Part shown: in pieces, positions 25,887 to 34,669 of the stretch
Layout: each line of letters opens with the position of its first letter
Numbering within the stretch: position 1 is the first letter of the stretch
From: Bradymonas sp963697525
GTDB lineage: Bacteria > Myxococcota_A > Bradymonadia > Bradymonadales > Bradymonadaceae
DNA length: 64,000 nucleotides
Direction: 5' to 3'
Assembly (NCBI GenBank): GCA_963697525.1
Contig: OY969087.1
Location: forward strand, 5,022,001-5,086,000
Translations under genes and position numbers: made by a program
Notes under the pieces: generated by a model
Database searches by the model: none
What the model was told of the DNA's origin: nothing
The model's input: only the letters and a program-made list of their open reading frames with translations

Positions 25887-27023
25887 TTACGGCCGCGAGT
25901 CCGAGCCCAGCCGAGGCTGCTCCGACTCCTGCGGGCGCCAGCGCAGACGACTCGACCGGGTGCCCGTGAGCGCCGAGGAGTGGTACGTCAGCATCACCTC
26001 GCGGTAAGCGGTGACGTAATCGCGGGCCATGCGCGCCACCGAGAAGCGGCGCTCGAAGGTCTGGCGCACGGTGTCGCGGCTGAGCGAATGCAGCCGGTCG
26101 ACCGCGGCCACGGCATCGTCGATGTCATCGCATACAAAACCGGAGACCCCGTGGTCGACGACCTCGGGAATCGAGCCGCGCCGGCGGGCGATCACGGGCG
26201 TGCCGCAGGCCATCGCCTCGATCATCGCCAGGCCGAACGGCTCGGGCCAGTCCACCAGAAAGACAAACGCCAGTGCCTTGCCCAGGAAGTCGGCCTTGTC
26301 GGCCTCGCCAATCTCGCCGACGAACTCCACCAGGTCGTGGTCGAGCAGCGGCGCGATCTCGCGCTCGTAGTAGGCGCGGTCGGCCTCGTCGACCTTGGCG
26401 GCGATCTTGAGGGGCACGCCGCTGCGCAAGGCGAGCTCGATGGCCGAATCCACCCGCTTCTCGGGGGAAATGCGCCCCACGAACGCCAGGTACTCCCCCT
26501 GGCCGTGGTGCTCGTCGGTGTACAAGTCCAGGGGCAGGCCGTGGTAGATGGTCTGCACCCAGTTGGCCCGGGGCACCGGGCGACGCTGGGCGTAGGAGAT
26601 GGACACCAGGGGCATCTCGGCGAATTCCTCATACAGCGCGGGGTACTCGGGCAGGTCCATGCGCCCGTGCATCGTCGACACCAGCGGCTTGGGCAGCCGA
26701 CGCATCGCCGAATACGGCAGGTAGTGCACGTTGGAGTGGATGATGTCGAATTGCTCGATGCGCTGGTAGACCTGCTCGAGCATGAGCATGTGATAGACCA
26801 GCGGATCACCTACGCCGTCATCGGTGCGCAGTCCGTGGGGCGCACAGGGCACCAGGTGGGCGCGCGTCTGCGAATCGCCACTGGCAAAGAGGGTGACGTC
26901 GTGGCCCTGACGCACCAACTCCTCGGTCAGGTAGGACACCACCCTTTCGGTGCCCCCGTAGCCCTTCGGGGGCACGCTTTCAGCCAACGGTGCGACAAGG
27001 GCGATGCGCAGTTTCGAAGCCAT
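25887..27023 (-). CDS. Glycosyltransferase family 4 protein
   Basis: This 378-residue GT-B enzyme begins 'SKLRIALVAPLAESVPPKGYGGTERVVSYL', the N-terminal nucleotide-fold and acceptor side, with 'VSTMHGRMDLPEYP' mid-domain. The donor domain has 'FVGRISPEKRVDSAIELALR' and the GT4 EX7E region 'EPFGLAMIEAMACGTPVIARRRGSIPEVV'. The start at 27023 has GGAGG five bases upstream; an upstream in-frame ATG at 27146 gives a 41-residue non-conserved extension and is rejected. The nucleotide sugar and acceptor are unknown. Confidence 0.88.
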   Translation of the reverse strand: MASKLRIALVAPLAESVPPKGYGGTERVVSYLTEELVRQGHDVTLFASGDSQTRAHLVPCAPHGLRTDDGVGDPLVYHMLMLEQVYQRIEQFDIIHSNVHYLPYSAMRRLPKPLVSTMHGRMDLPEYPALYEEFAEMPLVSISYAQRRPVPRANWVQTIYHGLPLDLYTDEHHGQGEYLAFVGRISPEKRVDSAIELALRSGVPLKIAAKVDEADRAYYEREIAPLLDHDLVEFVGEIGEADKADFLGKALAFVFLVDWPEPFGLAMIEAMACGTPVIARRRGSIPEVVDHGVSGFVCDDIDDAVAAVDRLHSLSRDTVRQTFERRFSVARMARDYVTAYREVMLTYHSSALTGTRSSRLRWRPQESEQPRLGSDSRP

Positions 27024-27061
27024 GAACGCCTCCAATGGATCTGATGATGCAACGAAGCCGA

Positions 27062-27075
27062 CTCGACGGGTCGAG
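27062..27075. promoter_or_regulatory. Inverted repeat CTCGAC-N2-GTCGAG
   Basis: A six-base-arm inverted repeat lies 39 bases upstream of the glycosyltransferase start, in the 209-bp gap after the kinase gene. It may be an operator or a small hairpin; no partner is evident. Confidence 0.2.
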
Positions 27076-27232
27076 CAGCTTCGGGAAGTCGAAAGAGATG
27101 AGTGCGCCGGCCGGTCCGGCGAACCCGCTGCGCGGGGGCTCGCCAAGCGGATCAGCCACGCTGGTCTCGCAAGCGACAGGCACGCTGGAAGCTAAGCACG
27201 GGCGACATTCGGCAAATGCCCGCGCCGGCCTC

Positions 27233-30200
27233 CTAGCCCAGCGCCTTCTTGAGGCGTTTGATGTGGATGGAGAGTTCGGCCAGGCCCTCGTACCAGCCGA
27301 TTTCCTCGGCGATGGAGCGGGCCTTCTTGAAGAACTTCTTGCTCTTGGCCAGGTCGTTGGCCTGCATGGCGGCGATGCCCTGGTTGGTCAGGATACGGCT
27401 CTGGTTGAGCAGGTCGCCCACGCCCTCGGCGGCTTTGCGCGCGTTGTCGAAGTAGGTCTCGGCGCGCTTGACGTCGCGCATGCTCAGGCACAGCGCACCC
27501 AGGTTGGACAGCACGCGCACCAGGCCGCGGTGGTCCTCGATCTGCTGGGCGCGCTGCAGCGCGGTGTTCAAAAATTGCTGGGCGCGGTTGAAGTCCTTCT
27601 GGCGGATGAACAGCGTGCCCAACTGGTTGTAGGCGGTCCAGAACAACTTGCGGTCGTCGGGGTTGGACAGATCGAGCTGGCCGAGTTGGTCGACCTTGCC
27701 GGGCACGACCATCAATACGTCGGCGGCCTGGCCGAGCTGGCTCTGCTTCTCGAGCACCTGGGCCATGGCCAACAGCGCCTTGACCTCGGTCTTGAGGTCA
27801 CCGGCGGCCACGGCACGCTCGTTGAGCTCCTGCAGAGCGGCCATACTCTTGTCGATGCTGCCCGCCTCCATGCCGGTCATACCGACCTCGTACAGCAGGT
27901 CGAACTGACAGGACTCGGGGATGTCGTCGACCTCGTCGAGCTGGTCGATGATGCGCTGGGCATCTTCGATGCGCCCGGACTCGCGCAGGGCCACCAGAAG
28001 CTGGGTCTGCACCTGCACGCGCACCTCGGCGTTGGCCGGGGTGCCGGACTCGTCGAGCAGACCCAGGGCATCCTCGAAATGCTCGATGGCGCCGGCGTAG
28101 GCGTAGAAATCGAGCAGCATCTCGCCGCCCTTGCGCAGGTAGTGGGCGGCGCCCTCCAGGCCGTTGACCGACCGGTAGTGGAAGGCGAGCATCAGGGGCA
28201 CTTCGATGGGGTCGACCGCGGCGATGTCAGGGGCGCTCTCCAAAAATTCGATGACGCGCGTGTGGATCTCCACGCGGGTGTCGTCGGGCAGGCGCTCGTA
28301 GACGATGGAGCGCAGCGCCCGGGGGTTGAACGCCAGGCTGATACGGCCCATGGCGTCGTAGCGCGCCTCCAGCATATTGTGGGCGACCAACTCCTCGAGG
28401 TTCTCCCGGGGACGCAGGTGCGAGGGGGTGATCTGGAAGAACCACTCCTCGCGGAAGCTCTCCCCGAGCACCGACGCCAGGCGCAACAGGTCGCGCAACT
28501 CGTCGTCGAGGTTGTCGACGCGCTCGGCGAGCAGCTCGTGCAGGCTCAACGGAATGTCGGCATCGTCGAGCTGATCGAGGCTCATCAGCCCCTCGGGGCC
28601 GCTGTTGCGCCGAATCGAGCGCACCAGCTCCTTGAGGAAGACGGGGTTGCCGCTCGAGCGCATGTGCAGCTGCTGGACCATGCGCATCGGGGGGGTGTGC
28701 CCCAAAAGCTGGGAGACGAATTGCTTGGACTCGTTTTGGGTAAATCCGCCCAGTTGCATGATCTCGAAGTTGCCCGGCAGCCCGTGGTCGCGCACCGACG
28801 CTTCCACGCGCCGAGCAGCCAGGACCAACACCGGCATCTTCTGGATGCGCGCGATCAGCCCGTCCAAAAACTCCACGGTCGCCTCGTCGTCGACGGGCAC
28901 GTCGTCGACCGCCAGCAGCACGGGGCCGGATTTGAGCGCGAAGCGGATCATCTTGTGCAGCAAGGCCGCGGCAAAGTGCGAGAAGCCCTGCTGGGAGCTC
29001 CACGGCACGGTGAGCTGCTTGCCGCTGAGGTCTTCGGCCAAAAACAGGGTGACCACGTCGTCGACGTGTTGGGTCAACCCGAGGCTCTGGCAGGCCTTGC
29101 GCACCAGGCGGTTGGCGTCGCGGTAGGTCTGGGCGATCTGGCGCACCCAGCTTCGCACCACCGGCAGGTTCTGCTGGCCCTGGGCCTCGCCCTCGCCCAC
29201 CAGAAACGCCTGCCAGTTGTCCTCGGCCTGAGCCTCGACGTATTTGGCGAGGAATTTGGACTTCCCCACGCCCATCTCGCCGATGATGGCCACCCCACCG
29301 CCCTGCTTGTTCTTGACGTCGGCGGCGCGGCGGCTCAGTTGGTCGAAGACCTCCGGGCGGGGCACGAAGATGTCGAGCTCGTCGAGCTCCTCGTCCTCGG
29401 CCTCCATCTTGGCGGAGGTCTTGGCGATCTTGAGCACCTCGAAGGCCTCGGCGCCGCCGATGGCGCGCGGGGCGTCGAAGCGCACCTGGGTGCGCGTGGC
29501 CTCGGTGATGCTCTCGTCGGCGAAGACGGTGGCCTGCTTGGAGGCGCTGGCGATGGCGATGGCGCGGTCGATGGCCTCGCCGTAGGCGTTGCCGCCTTTG
29601 GCCTTGGAGATGGACACATCGCCGTAGACGATGCCCACGCCGATGTGCTCGGCGCCATGGGGCAGCTCGCGCAGCCGGCGCTGCAGCTCCACGCCGCACT
29701 CGATGGCGCGCACGTTGTCGCCCACCCGGGCGCGCCGGGCGCCGAACAGGATGGTGAACGTGCCGCCCAGGAAGCTGTCGATCTCGCCTTCGTAATGCTC
29801 GACGACTTCTTTGACCACCGCCTGCTCGACGCGGCTTCGCCGGGCGATCTCGTCGGCGTCGACGCCTTCCTTGCGCCGTGAGCGCTGCTTGACGGCGAGC
29901 ACAGCGACCTTGCGCTTCTCGCCCATCAGGCTGCCCTTGAGCTCCTCGACGCTGAAGGTCTGGTCGAGCACCGAGGTGCCCGGGGCGATGCCCGTGCCCA
30001 TGCGCCCGGTGTCGCCAAAGCTACCCGAGCGGGTAAACAGCGCGCTGGCGCTGGTGGCGCTGGTCTCCCCGGTGTCAGCCGGCCCGGTGCCCCGGCTCAT
30101 GGGCCCGGAGCGCGACAGCATCTGCGAGGAGTTCAGGTTGCCCGACTGGCCGCGCACCAGCCCGCTCTGAGCCAGGGACCCGGTGCCCATCCCGGTGTTG

Positions 30201-31273
30201 CCGGTGTCGTCGTACAGGTCGAAGCCGCCGCCGGCGGCGCCGTGGTTCTCCAGGGCCTTTTCGGCCTTTTGCAGCGCCTTGCGCATGTCGTCGGCCGACT
30301 GGAAGCGCTCGTTGAGGTTGCGCTCCATGGCCTTCATGACAATCTGGTCGAGGATCTTGGGCACGCCCTCGACGTGGCTCGACGGCGGCTGCAGGGGCAT
30401 TTGCATGACCCGGCCGATGATGCTGACGGCGTCCTTGTCGTGGAAGATGCGCTTGCGGGTGAGCATCTCGTAGAGGATGACGCCCAACGACCACAGGTCG
30501 CTGCGCCCGTCCAGATCCTTGCGCATGATCTGTTCGGGGCTCATATAATCGAAGGTGCCGACGATATTGCCCTGCTGGGTGTACGGCCCCACCTCCATGC
30601 CCGGCTCTTTGACCTTGGCGATGCCGAAATCGAGCACCTTGACGAAGTCGTTTTGACCGGCGACGCGCTCGACCATGATGTTGGCCGGCTTGAGGTCGCA
30701 GTGCACGATGCCCGCCTCGTGGGCCGACTCCAGGGCGTTGAGCACCTGGATGGCGACCTGGCAGATGCGCACCGGGTCGAGGGGAAACTCCTTTTTGATG
30801 ACCCGTTTGAGCGTCTGGCCGGGCAAAAACTCCATGACCAGGAACAGCGTCCCGCTGGTGTCGTCTTTGCCGAAGTCGACCACGTTGATGATGTTGGGGT
30901 GGCGAAGCATGTTGATCGCCTTCACCTCCCGCATGAAATAGTGCTCGCCTTCCGGGTTGGTCTCGGTGGGTTTGAGGATCTTGATGGCGACCTGGCGCTC
31001 CAGCGGATATTGGGTGGCCAGGTACACATTGCCCATGCCGCCCTCGCCGACCTTCTTGGTCAGCTCGTAGGTACCCTTGAGGCGGGTGCCCAGGAAGGGA
31101 TCGTCGCTGTCCTTCTTGCTGGACGGGGCCGACTGCGCCTTGGCGGCCTCGCCACCGGCGGCCTGGGATTTGGACAACGACACCGACTGGCCCGTCGATT
31201 CGTGGACGGCCTCGTCGGGGGCGATCGGCTCGAGTCCCCCGGTCAGATCTGGAATGTGTTCTTCGTCGCTCAT
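27233..31273 (-). CDS. Ser/Thr protein kinase with degenerate cyclase, AAA ATPase and TPR domains
   Basis: This 1346-residue signalling protein has a kinase domain at about 69-335: Gly-loop 'GEGGMGNVY' (76-84), Lys98 in VAIK, 'HCDLKPAN' (Asp193) and 'DFG' (215-217). The HCD instead of HRD makes it a non-RD kinase. A class III cyclase-like domain follows (about 470-610: 'GGTFTILFGARRARVGDN', 'HIGVGIVYGDVSISKAKGG'), but the metal Asp positions are not Asp, so cyclase activity is unlikely. An AAA_16-type ATPase has Walker A 'GEMGVGKS' (665-672) and 'VLLAVDDVPVDDEA'. The C-terminal ~350 residues are TPR repeats. Start 31273 is chosen because the upstream in-frame extension lies within the preceding lipoprotein gene. 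Confidence 0.88.
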   Translation of the reverse strand: MSDEEHIPDLTGGLEPIAPDEAVHESTGQSVSLSKSQAAGGEAAKAQSAPSSKKDSDDPFLGTRLKGTYELTKKVGEGGMGNVYLATQYPLERQVAIKILKPTETNPEGEHYFMREVKAINMLRHPNIINVVDFGKDDTSGTLFLVMEFLPGQTLKRVIKKEFPLDPVRICQVAIQVLNALESAHEAGIVHCDLKPANIMVERVAGQNDFVKVLDFGIAKVKEPGMEVGPYTQQGNIVGTFDYMSPEQIMRKDLDGRSDLWSLGVILYEMLTRKRIFHDKDAVSIIGRVMQMPLQPPSSHVEGVPKILDQIVMKAMERNLNERFQSADDMRKALQKAEKALENHGAAGGGFDLYDDTGNTGMGTGSLAQSGLVRGQSGNLNSSQMLSRSGPMSRGTGPADTGETSATSASALFTRSGSFGDTGRMGTGIAPGTSVLDQTFSVEELKGSLMGEKRKVAVLAVKQRSRRKEGVDADEIARRSRVEQAVVKEVVEHYEGEIDSFLGGTFTILFGARRARVGDNVRAIECGVELQRRLRELPHGAEHIGVGIVYGDVSISKAKGGNAYGEAIDRAIAIASASKQATVFADESITEATRTQVRFDAPRAIGGAEAFEVLKIAKTSAKMEAEDEELDELDIFVPRPEVFDQLSRRAADVKNKQGGGVAIIGEMGVGKSKFLAKYVEAQAEDNWQAFLVGEGEAQGQQNLPVVRSWVRQIAQTYRDANRLVRKACQSLGLTQHVDDVVTLFLAEDLSGKQLTVPWSSQQGFSHFAAALLHKMIRFALKSGPVLLAVDDVPVDDEATVEFLDGLIARIQKMPVLVLAARRVEASVRDHGLPGNFEIMQLGGFTQNESKQFVSQLLGHTPPMRMVQQLHMRSSGNPVFLKELVRSIRRNSGPEGLMSLDQLDDADIPLSLHELLAERVDNLDDELRDLLRLASVLGESFREEWFFQITPSHLRPRENLEELVAHNMLEARYDAMGRISLAFNPRALRSIVYERLPDDTRVEIHTRVIEFLESAPDIAAVDPIEVPLMLAFHYRSVNGLEGAAHYLRKGGEMLLDFYAYAGAIEHFEDALGLLDESGTPANAEVRVQVQTQLLVALRESGRIEDAQRIIDQLDEVDDIPESCQFDLLYEVGMTGMEAGSIDKSMAALQELNERAVAAGDLKTEVKALLAMAQVLEKQSQLGQAADVLMVVPGKVDQLGQLDLSNPDDRKLFWTAYNQLGTLFIRQKDFNRAQQFLNTALQRAQQIEDHRGLVRVLSNLGALCLSMRDVKRAETYFDNARKAAEGVGDLLNQSRILTNQGIAAMQANDLAKSKKFFKKARSIAEEIGWYEGLAELSIHIKRLKKALG

Positions 31274-31317
31274 GTATTGCGCACACTCGGAGTCCGCCGC
31301 CCCGGGGGGCTGGCCGA

Positions 31318-31989
31318 CTACTTGGTCTTTTTGTCCATCAAATCGGCGATGATCGCCTCGCGCTTCTCGCGCTCCTCTTGGATGAGATCCTCGACGGTCT
31401 GCTGCAGGGCCGACTGGTTGGCGCCGAGCCACTTCATCGACTTGTCCACGCTGTCGGTCGAGCGCACCAGCATGACGTACCACTGGTCGCTCTTATCATC
31501 GTGGGTAAGCAGATAGTGCTGACCGGCGCGGGTGACCACCTTGGCGGCGGTGTCGTCCTCGGCGACCTTCAACTCGTCGATATCCGAGCCGATCTTGATC
31601 GCTTCTTTGTCCGGCAGATTCTTGGGCTGGAAGATCTTGAGAAACAGCCCTTTGCCATCGTGGACGTCGTCGAGCAGGATCGTGCCCGATTGCTTGCGCG
31701 CGATGCGATGGTCGGTCTGGGGCAAGTATTTCTGGATGGTCTCGTCCATGTCGACGAGCTGATCGTAGCGGTCGTCGAAATACTTGTGCGTCTCCGAGTC
31801 ACAGCGCTTCCACACCGTCTGGGCGTCGCCCTTGAGCAGGGCGTTGCGAAAGATGTAATACGCCCCGTCGGGCTCGGTGGGGTCGAGTTCACCACCACAG
31901 CCCGTCGACAGCGTCAGCAGCACCGCGGCGGCGAGCACTGCCGTGAGGACACGCACGAATCGACCGTTGGATAAGTGTCGATGCAACAT
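31318..31989 (-). CDS. Predicted lipoprotein of unknown function
   Basis: This 223-residue protein has a lipoprotein signal with the lipobox LSTGC (Cys at about 31). Its mature part is charged and mostly helical, starting 'DGAYYIFRNALLKGDAQTVW', which resembles DUF4878/NTF2-like periplasmic proteins in pattern only. The C-terminus is a Glu/Lys-rich helix. It sits 44 bp upstream of the Ser/Thr kinase gene and 63 bp after the MepA-HEAT gene, all on the same strand, so co-transcription is plausible. No family could be assigned. Confidence 0.65.
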   Translation of the reverse strand: MLHRHLSNGRFVRVLTAVLAAAVLLTLSTGCGGELDPTEPDGAYYIFRNALLKGDAQTVWKRCDSETHKYFDDRYDQLVDMDETIQKYLPQTDHRIARKQSGTILLDDVHDGKGLFLKIFQPKNLPDKEAIKIGSDIDELKVAEDDTAAKVVTRAGQHYLLTHDDKSDQWYVMLVRSTDSVDKSMKWLGANQSALQQTVEDLIQEEREKREAIIADLMDKKTK

Positions 31990-32052
31990 TCAAGCTCGGC
32001 GCATGGGAATTCTCGGGATTTTGCCTCAGAAAATTCTACCCCGTCGACCCTA

Positions 32053-33870
32053 TCACTGCAAGGTGGAGAGCGCTTTGGGAATGGGTGGGGCTCCGAAACG
32101 GCGCCAACGGCGCTCGAACCAACGGCGCCAGTAAAAGTTGGCGTCGTCCTTGGGCCACGACAGACTGGCGGGATGGCGCCCGGACAGGCGCATGAGCACT
32201 CGCTGGGCGTTGTAGCTCAGGTAATCCGCCCCGGCCACCGCCCGGCACAGATCCCACACGTTCTTGACGTCGAGTTTGGCGACTTCGTAACCGGCGTCCT
32301 CGAAGCCACAGGCCAACCACTGGTCGCGATCTTCGTGGCGGTGTTGGGCGTACCAATCGTGCCAGCGCTTGGTGACGGCGGCGATGTCGGCCTTGGCGGC
32401 GATCTCCTTCCAGGTGGCCAGGCGGTGGTTGGTTAGGATGCGCAGCGCCCGCGCCGCGCTCATGCGCACGTTGGCGTCGGGGCTGTCGAGCAGCCCGATG
32501 AGCTTGGGCACCGGCGCCGCGCTCTCGGTCTTAATGAGCGCCTCGGCCACGAAGGCGCGCGCGTCGGTGTGGAACTCGCCGGGCAGCGACACCGGGTGGG
32601 GCTTGTCGAGCTCGGCCTCGAGCGCCTGCAGGGCGACCTTGTCACCCAGATCGCCCAGCGAGGCGATGATCTCGACGAGCACCTGAGGATTGTCCTCCCG
32701 CGGCAGCCGCGTCGCCAGGGCGTGTCCGCCGCGGCCCAACTGGCCCAGGGCGCGGGCCGACGCCGCGCGCACCCGGGGGTCGGCGTCGTCGAGCATCGTG
32801 GCGAGGTCGTCGGCGCGCCCGTCGGCGTCGAGCAGCGCCAGGCGGCGCACCGCCGCCAGGCGCACGTCGGCCGAGGTGTCCTTCAAGAATGTCGCCGCCC
32901 GGGCGATGGTCCGACGACGGGCGCGCCCATAGGCGTGGTAGCCGGCGACCCTTCGGCCGTAGTCCTTACACCCCGAGCGCACGTCGGTCTTCGAACAGTA
33001 GACCCGCAGGTGGAAGTGGTCGTTGTGGGGGAGCGCCCCGCCCGGCTGGTGCAACAGCACTTGGGCCTTGGCGATGATGCGCCGGGAGGCCTTCTGGCGG
33101 CGCGCCTCCTTCAGAAGCATGCGCTTGAGCGGCTTGGACACGAAGATGTACTGCAGGGTGGCGGCGTCGGCCGCGATGAGCCCCTCGATCAGCGCCCAGT
33201 TGCGGGCGACGTCGAAGACGAACGTGCCCTGGTCGCCCTCGTAGCGCCCGTGCTCGTCCATCGGCAGCAGATCCGGCTCGGTCGTGGGCTTGCCGTCGGG
33301 CCCCAGCACAAAGAAGCCCAGGTCGGCGTCGCGACCGGAGTTATGCGACACCGAGTACGGGATATCCCCGCCGCCCTGGGCGCTGAAATCGCCGATATGG
33401 AGCACCGATCCGGGGTATTTTTTGGCCACGTGGGCCGCCGCGCTCTTCACCAGCGCGAGCATCTGCTCGGAGGTGTAGTTGAGCGCGCGTCCATACTGCG
33501 CGGGCAGAATCTCGATGTAGCGCGATGGGGTGGGAATGCGTCGCGCGTCGACCAACCAGCCGTGGGTGACGTCGCCCACCGATCGACTCACATCGTGGGC
33601 TTCGCCGGGCAAATACGGAAAGGTGGGGTGGTGCTGCTGGACGTCGGGGATCGTCCATTGCTCGGTCGACGGCGCCGGGGGCGCCACGAACGGTGGCGGC
33701 TTGGGCTTGGCCTCGGCCACCGCGCTCGCGGGCAGATCCCCGGATTGCGCCGACGCGTCGTCGTCGGCGCCGCTCATCTGCGTGGCCACACTGGCGCAGG
33801 CGGCCACCAGGAGCGCCGCGCTCACGAAAAGCACGGCGCTCCGCACCCGATTGTCTCCAAACAACTTCAT
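32053..33870 (-). CDS. MepA-like penicillin-insensitive murein endopeptidase fused to HEAT repeats
   Basis: This 605-residue lipoprotein has a lipobox VAAC (Cys at about 25) and a Pro-rich linker. A peptidase M74 (MepA) domain lies at about 80-310. Its zinc site is visible as 'VSHNSGRDADLGFF' (His and Asp) and 'PHNDHFHLRVYC' (the HxxHxH ligands). MepA cleaves D-Ala-mDAP crosslinks in peptidoglycan. Residues about 325-480 are HEAT repeats ('DVRLAAVRRLALLD', 'PRVRAASARALGQLG', 'ANVRMSAARALRILT'), followed by a ~120-residue Trp-rich tail. E. coli MepA is about 270 residues and has no such extension. A GTG at 33879 is an alternative start. Confidence 0.85.
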   Translation of the reverse strand: MKLFGDNRVRSAVLFVSAALLVAACASVATQMSGADDDASAQSGDLPASAVAEAKPKPPPFVAPPAPSTEQWTIPDVQQHHPTFPYLPGEAHDVSRSVGDVTHGWLVDARRIPTPSRYIEILPAQYGRALNYTSEQMLALVKSAAAHVAKKYPGSVLHIGDFSAQGGGDIPYSVSHNSGRDADLGFFVLGPDGKPTTEPDLLPMDEHGRYEGDQGTFVFDVARNWALIEGLIAADAATLQYIFVSKPLKRMLLKEARRQKASRRIIAKAQVLLHQPGGALPHNDHFHLRVYCSKTDVRSGCKDYGRRVAGYHAYGRARRRTIARAATFLKDTSADVRLAAVRRLALLDADGRADDLATMLDDADPRVRAASARALGQLGRGGHALATRLPREDNPQVLVEIIASLGDLGDKVALQALEAELDKPHPVSLPGEFHTDARAFVAEALIKTESAAPVPKLIGLLDSPDANVRMSAARALRILTNHRLATWKEIAAKADIAAVTKRWHDWYAQHRHEDRDQWLACGFEDAGYEVAKLDVKNVWDLCRAVAGADYLSYNAQRVLMRLSGRHPASLSWPKDDANFYWRRWFERRWRRFGAPPIPKALSTLQ

Positions 33871-33985
33871 CGGCGACACCGGAGTTGGCGCAAGAGTGAA
33901 GCTAGATCTTCTTCTATGGCCGAAACGCCTCAGCGCGGGCGTTTCATTCCCGATGTCGCGAGTTTAGCAGGGTGGCGCGCTGGCG

Positions 33986-34462
33986 TCACTCCTCGGAGTC
34001 GCCGCCTTCTTGGTCGCCCTCGTCGCCGCCGGCGGGCAGCTCCGGGGGCGTGATCTCGGCGGGCGCGGCCTTCGGCTCGGGCACCGCGGCGATCATGTCG
34101 ATCTCGACGAGCACGTCTTTGGGCAGACGGCTGACCTCCACGGTGGCGCGCGCCGGGGGGTTCTGGTCGAAGAAGCGCCCGTAGATGTCGTTGACCTTCT
34201 CGAAGTCGGTCATGTTCTTCAGGTAGATGGTGGTGCGAATGACGTGGCTAAAATCCAGCCCACGCGCATCGAGCACCGCCGACAGGTTGGCCATCACCCG
34301 CGCGGTCTGCGCCTCGACGCCCCCGTCGATGACTTCGCCGGTCTCCGGGTCGAGGGCGATCTGCCCCGACAGAAAGAGCAGGCCGTTGTAGCCCACCGCT
34401 TGCGAGTAGGGGCCGATGGCCTGGGGCGCTTTATCCGTCTCGACGATCACCTTGGTAGTCAT
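33986..34462 (-). CDS. RidA-family enamine/imine deaminase
   Basis: This 158-residue protein matches the YjgF/YER057c/UK114 family: 'KAPQAIGPYSQAVGYNGLLFLSGQIALDP' at the N-terminus, and 'PPARATVEVSRLPKDVLVEIDMIA' with the active-site Arg at about residue 106. RidA proteins hydrolyse reactive 2-aminoacrylate-type enamines from PLP enzymes. After residue ~130 there is a Pro- and then Asp/Glu-rich tail not seen in typical members (about 128 residues). GGAGAGG precedes the start at 34462; a longer frame to 34555 has no support. Confidence 0.9.
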   Translation of the reverse strand: MTTKVIVETDKAPQAIGPYSQAVGYNGLLFLSGQIALDPETGEVIDGGVEAQTARVMANLSAVLDARGLDFSHVIRTTIYLKNMTDFEKVNDIYGRFFDQNPPARATVEVSRLPKDVLVEIDMIAAVPEPKAAPAEITPPELPAGGDEGDQEGGDSEE

Positions 34463-34669
34463 GAGCCTCTCCGGAGCAATACAATTTTGCGGCCGCGCCA
34501 CCACCGGCAGCTTCGGCCAGGGTCGTTCGACTGAGTCAGGGCTCTTGTGCCTCACCTTCCGGTGCGAATCAAGGCGTTTCTATAGGGCGCGGTTCCCAGA
34601 TCGGGATGCTGTGAGGACCGCGAGCAGCAAGCAGCCGCTCCGCACGGCTATGCCCCCCGGTGACTTGCC

